This document shows, piece after piece, positions 24,311 through 33,202 of a DNA stretch of 64,000 nucleotides. Origin of the DNA: Emticicia sp. BO119 (GTDB taxonomy: Bacteria > Bacteroidota > Bacteroidia > Cytophagales > Spirosomataceae). The number at the start of each line of letters is the position of its first letter. Position 1 is the stretch's first letter. The stretch lies in the NCBI RefSeq assembly GCF_013912375.1, contig NZ_JACETV010000003.1, forward strand, positions 496,001 to 560,000, given 5' to 3'. Below the pieces are notes generated by a model that saw only the letters and a program-made list of their open reading frames with translations, did not search any database and was not told the origin of the DNA. Both the position numbers and the translations under genes were made by a program.

Positions 24311-25414
24311 ATGCGTGCCCGACTAAAAACGTTCATTCTCCTATCAATTCTGATACTTCCGTATCAACTACTGGCGCAGAAGAAATTCGCGGTTAAGATT
24401 AGTTTTCCACCGAAAGCAAACATTGGCAGTATCTCCATTCGCTATGATAATGGGCGAGATGCCAATAATGAATTAGCGAATGTTATAAAAGCCAATCAGT
24501 GTGTAATTGCAGGTGAGTTTTTTTCGAGATATGCTACAATCATCATTAGTTTTGAAGCTGATTCTCTATTCTACTATAGCCGTTTCTGGGTAACGGAAAA
24601 AACGGCTACTATCAGGTTTGTAAACAGAGGCGAAAAAAAACTAACTGATGCTATTGATTTAAAAACGGTTGAGGCCGAGAAATTCACTGCCTATGTTTCA
24701 GTTGAGCAAAAGGATTTAGACGATTTTTATGAAGAAAATTTTAAGAAAATCGCAGATAATGATTCTTTAAGGTACTTATATTCTCAGAAAATAGATCAAC
24801 TACAACAGAAACAACTCGCGTTTGTTAAGGCTAATAATAAAGACTATTATAGCTTATGGTTATACCGAGACCTTATCTATACCGATAACAGTTTAGACAG
24901 TCTTAATGCTATTTATAGAGCCTTTCCCGATAGTTTAAAAAATACCTATGAAGGAAAAACCATCGAACGGGTACTCTACAGCCGAACCATAAAAAGTGGC
25001 GTAAAAGCGCCTGATTTTATTACCAGAGACATCAAAGGCCGCGCGCTTTCGTTAGCAGATTTTAAAGGCAAGTATCTTTTGCTTAATTTCTGGGCTTCGT
25101 GGTGTGAGCCTTGTATCGCAGAACTACCAGCTATCAAGCTTATACACGATACTTATGCAAGTAATCAACTGGAAATTCTGGCAGTTACGCAGGATACGAA
25201 ATACAAGGCTTTTGAAACGGCTGTTAAAAAATACAACATGAACTGGCTACATGTTTTCAGAGATATGGAATTATTTAAATCATACGGTGACATGAGCCTC
25301 CCTAAAGTCTTTTTAATAGACCCGACCGGAACTATCATTTATGTACGGGATGAGCAAAATGATATTGATTTGAGTTTGCTTACTAAGTTGATGAGTGAGG
25401 AATTGAAGAAATAA
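24311..25414 (+). CDS. TlpA-like thioredoxin-fold protein with DUF4369 N-terminus
   Basis: 367 aa from the ATG at 24311. A longer frame starts at 24251, but MRARLKTFILLSILILPYQL begins a clean signal peptide. Residues about 25-125 look like the DUF4369 all-beta domain. The thioredoxin domain at about 240-367 has the active site FWASWCEPCIAELP (CxxC) and a cis-proline region SLPKVFLIDPTG. Such proteins reduce or rearrange disulfides in the periplasm, often in cytochrome maturation. No partner DsbD or Ccm genes are nearby. Confidence 0.92.
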   Translation: MRARLKTFILLSILILPYQLLAQKKFAVKISFPPKANIGSISIRYDNGRDANNELANVIKANQCVIAGEFFSRYATIIISFEADSLFYYSRFWVTEKTATIRFVNRGEKKLTDAIDLKTVEAEKFTAYVSVEQKDLDDFYEENFKKIADNDSLRYLYSQKIDQLQQKQLAFVKANNKDYYSLWLYRDLIYTDNSLDSLNAIYRAFPDSLKNTYEGKTIERVLYSRTIKSGVKAPDFITRDIKGRALSLADFKGKYLLLNFWASWCEPCIAELPAIKLIHDTYASNQLEILAVTQDTKYKAFETAVKKYNMNWLHVFRDMELFKSYGDMSLPKVFLIDPTGTIIYVRDEQNDIDLSLLTKLMSEELKK

Positions 25415-25492
25415 TATTAGTTCTTGTAATAGCCTTTGCTTGTTTGGATGAAACCTGTTAACTAACAGCAAAATCTTTTATAATAATATTTC

Positions 25493-25993
25493 ATGAAAAA
25501 GTTACTTTGTATTTTTCTCATCTTAGCTTCATGTACGCCAAATAAAGTAGAAAGAAAAGATTTGACCTTAAAAAACGGATTTTATTATAAAAACGACAAT
25601 CTGTTTACAGGAAAAGTAATTTTCAGACGTTCAGATAATTCGATTTCTTATGCAATGAATCTGGTTAATGGTGTACCTGAAGGGAAATCTGAATCTTTTG
25701 GTTATATAGAAGACGTGATTCAGGTAGAAAATTATTCAACTATACAAAATCCAACTATACAAAAGCAATTGAACCTGATAAGGATTTCGAAAGATGTATT
25801 TATTGAAGGAGATTTGCTGATAGGTCATTATATACATTTAATTACAAATGAAGATTCGGTTCAATTGAAGCGATTTGACAAAGCGTATGTAATAACTCTC
25901 CTTAAGCCCATTTTAGATGAAAAAGTAGAGAATCACATTATTTTTTCGAAGGGTGAATTAGAAGAGTCTACTTTAGAGTTTGAAGAATTTTAG
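25493..25993 (+). CDS. Lipoprotein, YwqK/MORN-like
   Basis: 166 aa. MKKLLCIFLILASCTPN gives a lipobox ASC and a lipid-anchored Cys. The mature N-terminal part, KNGFYYKNDNLFTGKVIFRR with NLVNGVPEGKSESF, resembles one MORN/YwqK-type turn (Y-x-G-x-x-x-x-x-N-G-x-x-x-G). The remainder is not recognised. Some YwqK-like proteins act as antitoxins, but no toxin is next to this gene. Function unknown. Confidence 0.7.
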   Translation: MKKLLCIFLILASCTPNKVERKDLTLKNGFYYKNDNLFTGKVIFRRSDNSISYAMNLVNGVPEGKSESFGYIEDVIQVENYSTIQNPTIQKQLNLIRISKDVFIEGDLLIGHYIHLITNEDSVQLKRFDKAYVITLLKPILDEKVENHIIFSKGELEESTLEFEEF

Positions 25994-26066
25994 TCAGCTC
26001 ATAATCATTTTTTGCCAACTATAGTTTGGCTCTTAGTCAATTATAAGGAGACTATATTAGAATACC

Positions 26067-26453
26067 CTACATATAAAACACATTAAACTTATGCCCGTCA
26101 GGATCAGCGAAAACAAAGCCGTAATAGCCTTCACCAAAAGCTTCAGGTTGTGAAACTAACTTTCCTCCGGCTTGTTGTATTTCTTCTGCCCAGGTATCAA
26201 CCTCTTCTTTGCTATTTGCCGAAAGAGTGAAGATGATTTCATTTCCGGTTTTAGTATCAATCAATTGCCCTTTTGTATTAGGTTCCAGAATCTCTTTTTT
26301 AAAAAAATGGATGATAAAATTTTCGTCACCAAAGAAGAAACTCGTTAATTGGTCAGATGCACCGTTGTGCTTGAAACCGAGTTGTTGGTAGAATTGTGTG
26401 GTTCGTGCTAAATCCTGCACTCCGAAATTAGCCCAGATTTTTTTGGTTTTCAT
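26067..26453 (-). CDS. VOC / glyoxalase-like protein
   Basis: 128 aa, one full vicinal-oxygen-chelate domain built of two beta-alpha-beta-beta-beta halves: WANFGVQDLARTTQFYQQLG, IIHFFKKEIL, then EIIFTLSANSKEEVDTWAEE and GYYGFVFADPDGHKFNVFYM. The C-terminal motif DPDGHKFNV is typical. Metal ligands cannot be fixed with confidence. Proteins of this size are often resistance or lyase-like enzymes of unknown substrate. Convergent with the lipoprotein gene. Confidence 0.92.
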   Translation of the reverse strand: MKTKKIWANFGVQDLARTTQFYQQLGFKHNGASDQLTSFFFGDENFIIHFFKKEILEPNTKGQLIDTKTGNEIIFTLSANSKEEVDTWAEEIQQAGGKLVSQPEAFGEGYYGFVFADPDGHKFNVFYM

Positions 26454-26732
26454 AGATAGAAAGTTTTCGAGATCAATAGTTTTTATTTTCGGTAATCATG
26501 AGTGCCCATTATCCGGCACGATTAATACAAACCGTAATATTACGAATACCAACCACTTAATACTAAAATTTGTTCAGATTTGTCTGTTTTGAAAAACCTT
26601 CTTTTACGCTACCATACTATGTTTTCGTCTGAAAACCAATGTTAACCAACGACTCAATTCTAAAAATTAACCATTCATTTCCAGCTTGTGGCCATTCGCC
26701 AAAGTAAATTTCCTATAACCCATGTTCAAATC
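26454..26732. other. Intergenic stretch without a gene
   Basis: Nothing convincing is coded here on either strand. TAATTTTG at 26733-26740 fits the TAnnTTTG -7 element but lacks a clear -33 TTG; it coincides with the dyad annotated at 26733-26762. Confidence 0.4.
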
Positions 26733-26762
26733 TAATTTTGGGAATCAAATCACCCAAAATTA
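26733..26762. promoter_or_regulatory. 10-bp perfect dyad before C1q-like gene
   Basis: TAATTTTGGG (26733-26742) and CCCAAAATTA (26753-26762) are exact reverse complements with a 10-bp spacer, about one helix turn. The left arm contains a TAnnTTTG promoter element, and the right arm is only 18 bp from the ATG at 26781. An operator for a dimeric regulator or a 5' UTR hairpin would fit. Confidence 0.5.
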
Positions 26763-26780
26763 TTAAAATGCTTTATAACC

Positions 26781-27659
26781 ATGAAATCAATACTCTTTTC
26801 TATAGCTTTTGTTGGCTGCATTTCAATAGGCTTTGCCCAATCTATCAGTCTTGACCCCAATAGTTTACAATTACCTCGAGTAGCTGCAAATCCGGCTTGT
26901 GCGGTGGCAGATAAAGGCAAGCTGATTTATAATACTACACAGAATAAAGTATTATTCTGCAATGGCTCTGCCTGGGTTGACCCTTCAACCGCCGCTGCTC
27001 CAAGTAATTGGGTAAACTCTGGTAACAATGCTGTATTACTCAACGGCCGCGTGGGTATTGGTACTGAAGCCCCAACTACCACGCTTGATATTAATGGAAA
27101 CCTGAGAGTGAGGGGCAATTTCCCGGTGAAAGGTTCAACACTCGTAAGTATTGATAATAATGGCACGCTCAACTGGCAAAAACCTTATGCTTTCAGGGCT
27201 GAGGGGCTGGAAGGAGAAGCTAATATGACAGTTGGCGCAAATCAGACCGTCCAATTGATGTTTACTTATCCAGATTATAATATTGGACAAATGTATTCGG
27301 TTAATTCGGGGAAATTTACAGCCCCGGTGAGAGGAATTTATCATATTGAAACACATGTAGCCAGCTACAAAAAAACACAAGGACCAAACAGCGGTTATGC
27401 ACCCTATGTGAGTCTGGTAAGAAAAAGAATTGGAGATCCTGTAAACAGAACCATACAATATACAAAATTTGGAATTTATACCGAAGATGGGTCTGATATA
27501 TTTGGCCCGACAGTGCATCATACAATTAGTGGAGATTTTATGTTGGAAGTAGGAGACGTACTCTGGATTGACCTAAATGCAGAAATTGTGGCACAATTAA
27601 TTGATGGTGGAAAAAACCAGATTTCTTTCAGTGGCCGATTGGTGATGCAGATTTTTTAA
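26781..27659 (+). CDS. Exported C1q-like domain surface protein
   Basis: 292 aa. Signal peptide MKSILFSIAFVGCISIGFAQ. The N-terminal module around 40-65 (KLIYNTTQNKVLFCNGSAWV) is shared with other surface proteins here. A linker with NAVLLNGRVGIGTEAPTTTL, typical of tail-fibre-like proteins, follows. The last ~140 residues form a C1q/TNF-like jelly roll (FRAEGLEGEANMTVGANQTV, FTAPVRGIYHIETHV, ISFSGRLVMQIF), which normally trimerises. Likely a cell-surface adhesin or structural protein; ligand unknown. Confidence 0.88.
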   Translation: MKSILFSIAFVGCISIGFAQSISLDPNSLQLPRVAANPACAVADKGKLIYNTTQNKVLFCNGSAWVDPSTAAAPSNWVNSGNNAVLLNGRVGIGTEAPTTTLDINGNLRVRGNFPVKGSTLVSIDNNGTLNWQKPYAFRAEGLEGEANMTVGANQTVQLMFTYPDYNIGQMYSVNSGKFTAPVRGIYHIETHVASYKKTQGPNSGYAPYVSLVRKRIGDPVNRTIQYTKFGIYTEDGSDIFGPTVHHTISGDFMLEVGDVLWIDLNAEIVAQLIDGGKNQISFSGRLVMQIF

Positions 27660-27685
27660 GAGAAGTGTTTTTAATCGTATCTATA

Positions 27686-27717
27686 CCTGAAACAGGTTTG
27701 TATGAGTCTGTTTCAGG
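27686..27717. terminator. Hairpin downstream of C1q-like gene
   Basis: CCTGAAACAG (27686-27695) and CTGTTTCAGG (27708-27717) pair perfectly across 12 nt. It sits between the convergent stops at 27659 and 27732. No T-run follows, so it may work as a weak bidirectional terminator. Confidence 0.5.
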
Positions 27718-27731
27718 GATAACCGATTCTC

Positions 27732-28208
27732 TCAACGTCCTTTCTTTGGCGGGTCATTAAAGAAAAGCGCCCGGTGGCTATCCATACTAAAAGGGATCGC
27801 AACTGAATATAAAAAAGTACCCTCTTCCTGAATATCAAAAATGAATAATGCCCAATGATTGATAGCCATATTCAGTTGATTTTCTGAGAACACATGTTCC
27901 ATGTATTCCATGTTTCCATCAGCTATTATCTGCCTGATGTCATCATACGATGTGCTTCTATCGACTTCTATTGAGTTAAATTTGAAAGTAAAACTTTGCT
28001 TAAAGCTGAAATCTATCTTTATATAGTCTAAAATATCATGGGTGTAAGATAGCTGAATAGTATCAATCCTGAAAATGATAATGCTGTGCTTCTTCGATTC
28101 ATAGGTGTCGTAGGGCGGAGGATATTTCTCATAAAAAAGAGAAACATGGCTATGCATAGGTAACTCTAAAAAGTCTTCCGGGGCCGTAGGTATGTTTATT
28201 ATCTCCAT
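27732..28208 (-). CDS. Hypothetical protein
   Basis: 158 aa, soluble, no signal peptide (MEIINIPTAPEDFLELPMHS). It is rich in aromatic residues, with a basic C-terminal tip (NDPPKKGR). Alternating hydrophobic/polar stretches such as SIIIFRIDTIQLSYTHDI suggest a mixed alpha/beta fold. I recognise no family. It stands alone between two terminator-like hairpins. Confidence 0.6.
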   Translation of the reverse strand: MEIINIPTAPEDFLELPMHSHVSLFYEKYPPPYDTYESKKHSIIIFRIDTIQLSYTHDILDYIKIDFSFKQSFTFKFNSIEVDRSTSYDDIRQIIADGNMEYMEHVFSENQLNMAINHWALFIFDIQEEGTFLYSVAIPFSMDSHRALFFNDPPKKGR

Positions 28209-28249
28209 TAGATAATTAAATCTCTTTTTCGTGTCACTAACAAAAGGTA

Positions 28250-28300
28250 AATGTCTGGTTATGAAAAAATTAATATAAATCTATTTCAAAACCAGACATT
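28250..28300. repeat. 11-bp inverted repeat after the DUF1080 gene
   Basis: AATGTCTGGTT (28250-28260) and AACCAGACATT (28290-28300) are perfect complements separated by 29 AT-rich bases. It lies just after the DUF1080 stop on the minus strand and ahead of the unknown gene. A terminator (weak T-run TTTACCTTTTG) or a regulatory dyad are both possible. Confidence 0.5.
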
Positions 28301-28319
28301 CAGTATAAAACCTTCTCAA

Positions 28320-29267
28320 TTATTTCGCAGGAGTAATCACGATATTACGATACTCAATCGGGCCATGGTCTCCCTGGAAGAAGATCGGACCCGGCTCACC
28401 TTCATTACTATCTAATGCGCCACCTGTAATGCCCGGAATCTCGTTTTTGTAGATAATCGTTTTGCCATTCAATACTACTGTTACTACTCTTCCCACTAAA
28501 GTAATATCAAAACTCTGCCATTCTCCGGCAGATTTTGCTGGCATTTCCAATGGAGCAATAAAACCATAAACCGCCCCTAACTGGTCTTTCAAAGGGTCTC
28601 TGCCTTTGCTGTCTGTCACTTGTACTTCATAACGACCTCTTAAATACACTCCACTATTGCTTTCTTCAGGGTATCTGAACTCTACATGCAGTTTAAAATC
28701 GTTGAAAGTCTTAACGGTACGAAGATTAGACCCTGATTTCGGGCTTTTTAACACGCCATTTTCTACAATCCATTGATTGGTTGCTCCGGTAGCTTCCCAG
28801 CCATCAAGGTTTTTACCGTTAAATAACTTAATCGGTGTGCCCCACACAGGTGTTTTGGTGCTGTTCAATTTAGGGGCCCGAACTCCTGTCCAACTCACCA
28901 TTTCACCGCTGGGGGTGTGCATAGTTCCGGTTAGTTTATCGCCATTCAAAGTGGCTTCTACTACTAAATCCTTATCGATATTTTCCCATTGTGGTGGAAT
29001 TGAAAATGACATTTTATCTCCTTCAAATGTGATACGCGAGATTGGCCTGGCACTACCACCACTGCCCACAAAGTACCCGTTCAGGTATTTTACACCTGAG
29101 TGATTCACTTCTAACCACGACGGTGAGGTTTTACCATCTTTATTAGTTATGGTAATATCCCAGCGGCCTTCGATATGCTTAATGGGTGCTAATTGCGCCG
29201 ATACGGTTTGGCCTAAAATAAAAATAAAGCTGAAAATGCCGGCAATTTTTTGAAATCGAGTAGTCAT
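28320..29267 (-). CDS. Exported DUF1080 (3-keto-disaccharide hydrolase-like) protein
   Basis: 315 aa. Signal peptide MTTRFQKIAGIFSFIFILGQTVSA is followed at 30-130 by a beta-rich domain (IEGRWDITITNKDGKTSPSW). The C-terminal ~185 residues match DUF1080, a LamG-like jelly roll: IKLFNGKNLDGWEATG, EFRYPEESNSGVYLRGRYEV, FFQGDHGPIEYRNIVITP. Family members cleave 3-keto-glycosides or bind glycans in the periplasm of Bacteroidota and Planctomycetes. No other genes of a 3-keto-glucose pathway are adjacent, so substrate is open. Confidence 0.9.
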   Translation of the reverse strand: MTTRFQKIAGIFSFIFILGQTVSAQLAPIKHIEGRWDITITNKDGKTSPSWLEVNHSGVKYLNGYFVGSGGSARPISRITFEGDKMSFSIPPQWENIDKDLVVEATLNGDKLTGTMHTPSGEMVSWTGVRAPKLNSTKTPVWGTPIKLFNGKNLDGWEATGATNQWIVENGVLKSPKSGSNLRTVKTFNDFKLHVEFRYPEESNSGVYLRGRYEVQVTDSKGRDPLKDQLGAVYGFIAPLEMPAKSAGEWQSFDITLVGRVVTVVLNGKTIIYKNEIPGITGGALDSNEGEPGPIFFQGDHGPIEYRNIVITPAK

Positions 29268-29315
29268 TTCTGGTATTTTTTAGGTTGAATTAAAAGTTAA
29301 AGTAATAAATTTAAT

Positions 29316-29336
29316 TCATCGATAGTGTATCGATGA
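29316..29336. promoter_or_regulatory. Palindrome upstream of DUF1080 gene
   Basis: TCATCGATA (29316-29324), gtg, TATCGATGA (29328-29336) is a perfect 9-bp dyad, 49 bp before the minus-strand start. The ATCGAT core resembles the palindrome in the DUF2975 promoter at 14734, although the flanks differ. A candidate operator for the DUF1080 gene. Confidence 0.45.
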
Positions 29337-29407
29337 TTTCTACTGGCAAAATAGCAATAAAAGTGGCAGTTTTTCATCAATAAACAGGGTTTATTTTTAT
29401 CCATGCT

Positions 29408-31099
29408 TTAATTACAACCGGAAAGATCTGCGCTGAAAACTGCCCCGTTTGCTACCTGAAACCCTGGCATTAACTCAATTTTATTAACTGATTGATAGCT
29501 TACACCTGTGGTATTCGGGATACTGCTGATAGAATAGATATTCTGAGAACTTTTAAATTGGGTTAAACCATCAGGGGGTGTACCATATAGCCGATAACTG
29601 AATGGACAAGGCTGAGACTCATAGGCTCCGATATCTATGGTGCTGCTTTTCCGGGTATTTCCATCAAAATCATTGTTTCCGGCTTTATTGTCAATAGAGA
29701 CCCAGCCTGCATTTAAGGCCGGAGAGTTACTCTTCAGATGCAATTCAGGTTGAGGGAACACTGGGTTCAGTAACTGGGGGTCTGTTGTAACAGCGTTTGA
29801 ATCATAGCCTAAAGATAGATAATGGTTATATGAAAAAACATTATCAGACCCGCCAATATGCTTGACCAATATCAACGAATTAACTCCGTTATCATTATAA
29901 TACAGATTATAGTTAATTGTCATATTTGTTAAATCAACCGGATTAGTCCACTTCATGAATACTGCATTGCTTGCCTGATAGCGCACAAAACACAGGTTGT
30001 TCATAATTGACGAGTTTCTTACTTTTTGCAGCAACAGCTCACCGAAATTCCCATAATATGTTCCATCAAAATAACGATTATTCTTAAAAAGTGTATTGTT
30101 CAGCACTGCAGAGTTTTCAACAAAGCCTATATCTCCGCCAACACCAATCCCCCATTTTTCATTATCATATACCAGGTTGTTTCGCAGGGTATCATTACTG
30201 GCGGTTTTCCCTTCATTTTCACACCCCAATTGCATACCTACCTGACATCTGAAAACCCTGTTCTGTTCGGCAATAATATTATGCCCTCCATCAATATAGA
30301 TGCCCGATGCACTTGAATTAACTGATAATTCGGGAAATACACAATTATATACCACATTCGCCCGGATGATTCCGTTTTGGGCTACTCCTGGGCAAAAATT
30401 CGCGTATTGCCCTGCTGCCACAATGCCAATATTACTTATGTCGTGCACAGAATTATTGCTTATCAGAAAGCCATTCACATTGCCACTTACCGAAAGCCCC
30501 TCGCTACAGCCAGTCTGGCAATCAAAAATTTCATTGCCATCAATAATTATATCTGTAATAGCTGTCGGGCTACTTCCGCAAACCTTAAGTGGTAAGGCAT
30601 TTATTAAATTGCATCTTGAAATATTTTCAACCAGTTCATTGGTTTTTATATCACTGATTTTACAATCCCTGATTTCGATATGGTGCGAGCTTCCATCAAT
30701 ATTGAGGCCGTAGGCATTGCGTCCTTTACTGTTTCTAAAATGGACACCCACTATTTTTATATAACTCTGTGACGTAATATTCAGCATTTTCTGGCTTGTA
30801 GCAGCACCCCCATCAATTATTACGGTTTCGTTCTGATAATTTTTAAGTGTCAGGTAGTTTAAAGCCGTGCCCGACCGTACTATGTTGAGGTTTGTAGCAG
30901 AATAAACACCTCCTCTGATATTTATAATATCTTTATCTATCATTACCATGAATGCCTTTTGTATGGTTTTAAAAGGAGTATTGAGCGTCAACCCATCGTT
31001 ACCTGCGTCATTTCCACTGGTGGCGTCTACATAGATATTTCGTTGGGCAACAAGTTGGTAGCTGAAAAAAAGCAGCATTAAGGTAAGTTCTTTTTTCAT
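29408..31099 (-). CDS. Right-handed parallel beta-helix protein with 3-coathanger C-terminal domain
   Basis: 563 aa. Signal peptide MKKELTLMLLFFSYQLVAQ. A parallel beta-helix of about 440 residues begins at NIYVDATSGNDAGNDG and TPFKTIQKAF, and its coils recur with N-rich turns (NVVYNCVFPEL, NNLVYDNEKWGI, NNTLFKNNRYFDG). The helix is typical of polysaccharide lyases and surface adhesins. A DIGAYES motif marks the helix end. The last ~70 residues, with IELMPGFQVANGAVFSADLS, match a 3-coathanger stack domain, a surface-attachment module of Cytophagales. No lyase catalytic residues can be named. Confidence 0.9.
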   Translation of the reverse strand: MKKELTLMLLFFSYQLVAQRNIYVDATSGNDAGNDGLTLNTPFKTIQKAFMVMIDKDIINIRGGVYSATNLNIVRSGTALNYLTLKNYQNETVIIDGGAATSQKMLNITSQSYIKIVGVHFRNSKGRNAYGLNIDGSSHHIEIRDCKISDIKTNELVENISRCNLINALPLKVCGSSPTAITDIIIDGNEIFDCQTGCSEGLSVSGNVNGFLISNNSVHDISNIGIVAAGQYANFCPGVAQNGIIRANVVYNCVFPELSVNSSASGIYIDGGHNIIAEQNRVFRCQVGMQLGCENEGKTASNDTLRNNLVYDNEKWGIGVGGDIGFVENSAVLNNTLFKNNRYFDGTYYGNFGELLLQKVRNSSIMNNLCFVRYQASNAVFMKWTNPVDLTNMTINYNLYYNDNGVNSLILVKHIGGSDNVFSYNHYLSLGYDSNAVTTDPQLLNPVFPQPELHLKSNSPALNAGWVSIDNKAGNNDFDGNTRKSSTIDIGAYESQPCPFSYRLYGTPPDGLTQFKSSQNIYSISSIPNTTGVSYQSVNKIELMPGFQVANGAVFSADLSGCN

Positions 31100-31351
31100 A
31101 GCACAGTCAATTGATAAGATTTAGTTAAGATACAATTTTACAAATAATCCGTAATAATAAAAATATAATACCTTAAAATAAATTATAATTTAATCTGATT
31201 AAACCAACCCACAATTGTTTTAAAGTATTATGTATCAATTTGCCCGAATTAAAATTCAAATCCCTGATCGAAAACCCTTTCCGAAATAAACTATTCTCCA
31301 TATCTTCCCGAAATTTTTAATTGCGTTGATTAACATTACACCTAAACATCT

Positions 31352-32758
31352 ATGAGTATGGAATTTAAGCAAAAAGATGGCACTAAGAGTGTCCTGAAAG
31401 GCTATGCCTATATGGCAGCAAGCTCAAATGCAGAAAACTACAAGCCCTCGTCAAATCTGAAGAAAAGTGACCTCCCACAAAAAGTTGACCTACGCCCGTA
31501 CATGACAAAGGTCGAAAACCAGAAACATCTCAGTAGCTGTACAGCTAACGCTACTGCCGGAGCTTATGAGTATCTGGCAAAAAAACATCTGAAAAACAGA
31601 GCCTTCGAAGTAAGCCGCTTATTTGTGTATTACAATGCCCGCCTCCGTGCCAGTAGCAATATTCAGGATAAAGGCAGCTATATTCAGTATGCAATTGAGA
31701 GTTTACACAAATTAGGAGCCTGTACCGAAGAAACCTGGCCATATGATACTAAAAAAGTAAATGAAAAACCACATTCTGATACATATTCAGAAGCGGCAAA
31801 TTTTAAGGTACAGGAAACAAAATATGTACCTACCGACCTGAAAGCCTGGAAACAATGTCTGGCAGAGGGATACCCGATTATCTTTGGTATAGCCCTTTTT
31901 AAAGGATTCGATAGCTGCAATCAGAACAAGGGTATTGTTCCCATGCCGTCGCCAGATGAAGCCGGTCGCCAGGCGCACGGGCTTCATGCCATGCTTTGTG
32001 TGGGGTATTCAGAGGTTGATAAAATGTTTATTGTACGTAATTCGTGGGGAGAGCAATGGGGTGATAAAGGATATTGTTATATGCCTTATGACTATGTAAT
32101 AAACACTAAACTGAATATGGGAGATAGCTGGATGATTGCACGTACAGCTCCTATACCGGATTATGAAGATACATGGAAAGAAGACAAGAAATCGGTAATA
32201 GACGGTGGAAAAGGTTATGACCGCAACGATTTTGTAGTCTATACAGAAGATGATTATGATGATTTTGATGTATTTGACACCATTGAAATAGTTGAGTATG
32301 AAGAAGACGGTCCTGAAGAATATGAAGAGTTAGAAGAATATGATGAGGAGGAGTACGAAGAGGAGGAAAGTGATGAGGAAGAAGAAGACGAGGAAGAGGG
32401 GTATGACGAGGAAAGCGAAGAGGAAGAAGAAGACGAGGAAGAGGGGTATGACGAGGAAAGCGAAGAGGAAGAAGAAGACGAGGAAGAGGGGTATGACGAG
32501 GAAGAGGAGTATGACGAGGAAAGCGAAGAGGAAGAAGAAGACGAGGATGAAGAGTACGATGAGGAAAGTGATGAGGAAGAAGAAGACGAGGATGAAGAGT
32601 ACGATGAGGAAAGTGATGAGGAAGAAGAAGACGAGGATGAAGAGTACGATGAGGAAAGTGATGAGGAAGAAGAAGACGAGGAAGAGGAGTATGACGAGGA
32701 AAGTGATGAGGAAGAAGAAGAGGATGAAGGAGAAGAAGATGATGATGAAGAAGAATAG
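31352..32758 (+). CDS. C1 papain-family peptidase with hyperacidic repeat tail
   Basis: 468 aa. Residues 41-270 form a papain-like protease. The oxyanion Gln57 and catalytic Cys63 are in VENQKHLSSCTANATAGAYE, the catalytic His212 in HGLHAMLCVGYS and Asn230 in RNSWGEQWGDKGY, so all catalytic residues are intact. There is no signal peptide and no obvious propeptide, so it may act in the cytoplasm or leave by another route. Residues 322-468 are almost only Glu, Asp, Tyr, Ser and Gly, in tandem ~15-residue units (DEEYDEESDEEEE). Such a tail could bind calcium, keep the protease soluble or target basic proteins. The substrate is unknown. Confidence 0.9.
   Translation: MSMEFKQKDGTKSVLKGYAYMAASSNAENYKPSSNLKKSDLPQKVDLRPYMTKVENQKHLSSCTANATAGAYEYLAKKHLKNRAFEVSRLFVYYNARLRASSNIQDKGSYIQYAIESLHKLGACTEETWPYDTKKVNEKPHSDTYSEAANFKVQETKYVPTDLKAWKQCLAEGYPIIFGIALFKGFDSCNQNKGIVPMPSPDEAGRQAHGLHAMLCVGYSEVDKMFIVRNSWGEQWGDKGYCYMPYDYVINTKLNMGDSWMIARTAPIPDYEDTWKEDKKSVIDGGKGYDRNDFVVYTEDDYDDFDVFDTIEIVEYEEDGPEEYEELEEYDEEEYEEEESDEEEEDEEEGYDEESEEEEEDEEEGYDEESEEEEEDEEEGYDEEEEYDEESEEEEEDEDEEYDEESDEEEEDEDEEYDEESDEEEEDEDEEYDEESDEEEEDEEEEYDEESDEEEEEDEGEEDDDEEE
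32340..32757 (+). repeat. 45-bp tandem minisatellite coding the acidic tail
   Basis: Purine-only DNA made of about eight imperfect 45-bp units; GAGGAAGAAGAAGACGAGGA recurs. Two unit types occur: EEGYDEESEEEEEDE first, EEYDEESDEEEEDED later. Near-identical neighbouring units imply recent slippage, so length should vary between strains. The reverse strand has a long but spurious frame. Confidence 0.85.
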
Positions 32759-32799
32759 CAAAAGTGTTAATCCATGCAAATTCTTTTTCATGTATAAAT

Positions 32800-32834
32800 A
32801 AAAACGTTTTAGAGAATAAATCTAAGGCGTTTTT
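32800..32834 (+). terminator. Rho-independent terminator
   Basis: AAAAACGTTTTAGA (32800-32813) pairs with TCTAAGGCGTTTTT (32821-32834), with two wobbles, around a 7-nt loop and ending in a T-run, 42 bp after the protease stop. Confidence 0.8.
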
Positions 32835-33202
32835 ATTTATACGTATATCTATTAGAGTTAAACACCTTAAGAATCACAAGGCAAGGTTTGTTTTCATTTT
32901 TTTTAACAATTACTCTTCAATGAATTTTTCATTTGACGATTAATTTGTGTCAGTTTTTTTGAATAAAATCCCGTTTAATAAAATTATTTGACAAATGCCT
33001 GCAAAATAGCTAAATTAGTTCTTTAGTCAAAAAGCAAAATGTTTTGAGATAAGGGCTACCTTTTGGGTGGCTCATTATTTTTTAGCAGAATATGCTTTGC
33101 ACCTACAGCCACCCGATAATAAAATTATAGTGTTTGTATTATTTATTTTGAGAATAAAAGCTTTAAAAATATTTTCAAGGGTTTTGTTCAATGGTTTTCT
33201 GG
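32835..33202. other. Intergenic stretch without a gene
   Basis: AT-rich. A 62-codon frame at 33067-33255 runs antisense into the SBBP gene and lacks any family-like pattern, so I treat the stretch as non-coding. No hairpin or promoter stands out. Confidence 0.4.

Noticed and set aside
26014-26030. GCCAACTATAGTTTGGC dyad as terminator
   Set aside because: Short, with a bulge, and no T-run on the correct side for either convergent gene.
32330-32791. Long antisense hydrophobic frame in the acidic repeat
   Set aside because: Arises from the purine-only repeat read backwards (Phe/Leu/Val-rich); no start context, and the sense gene is a clear protease.
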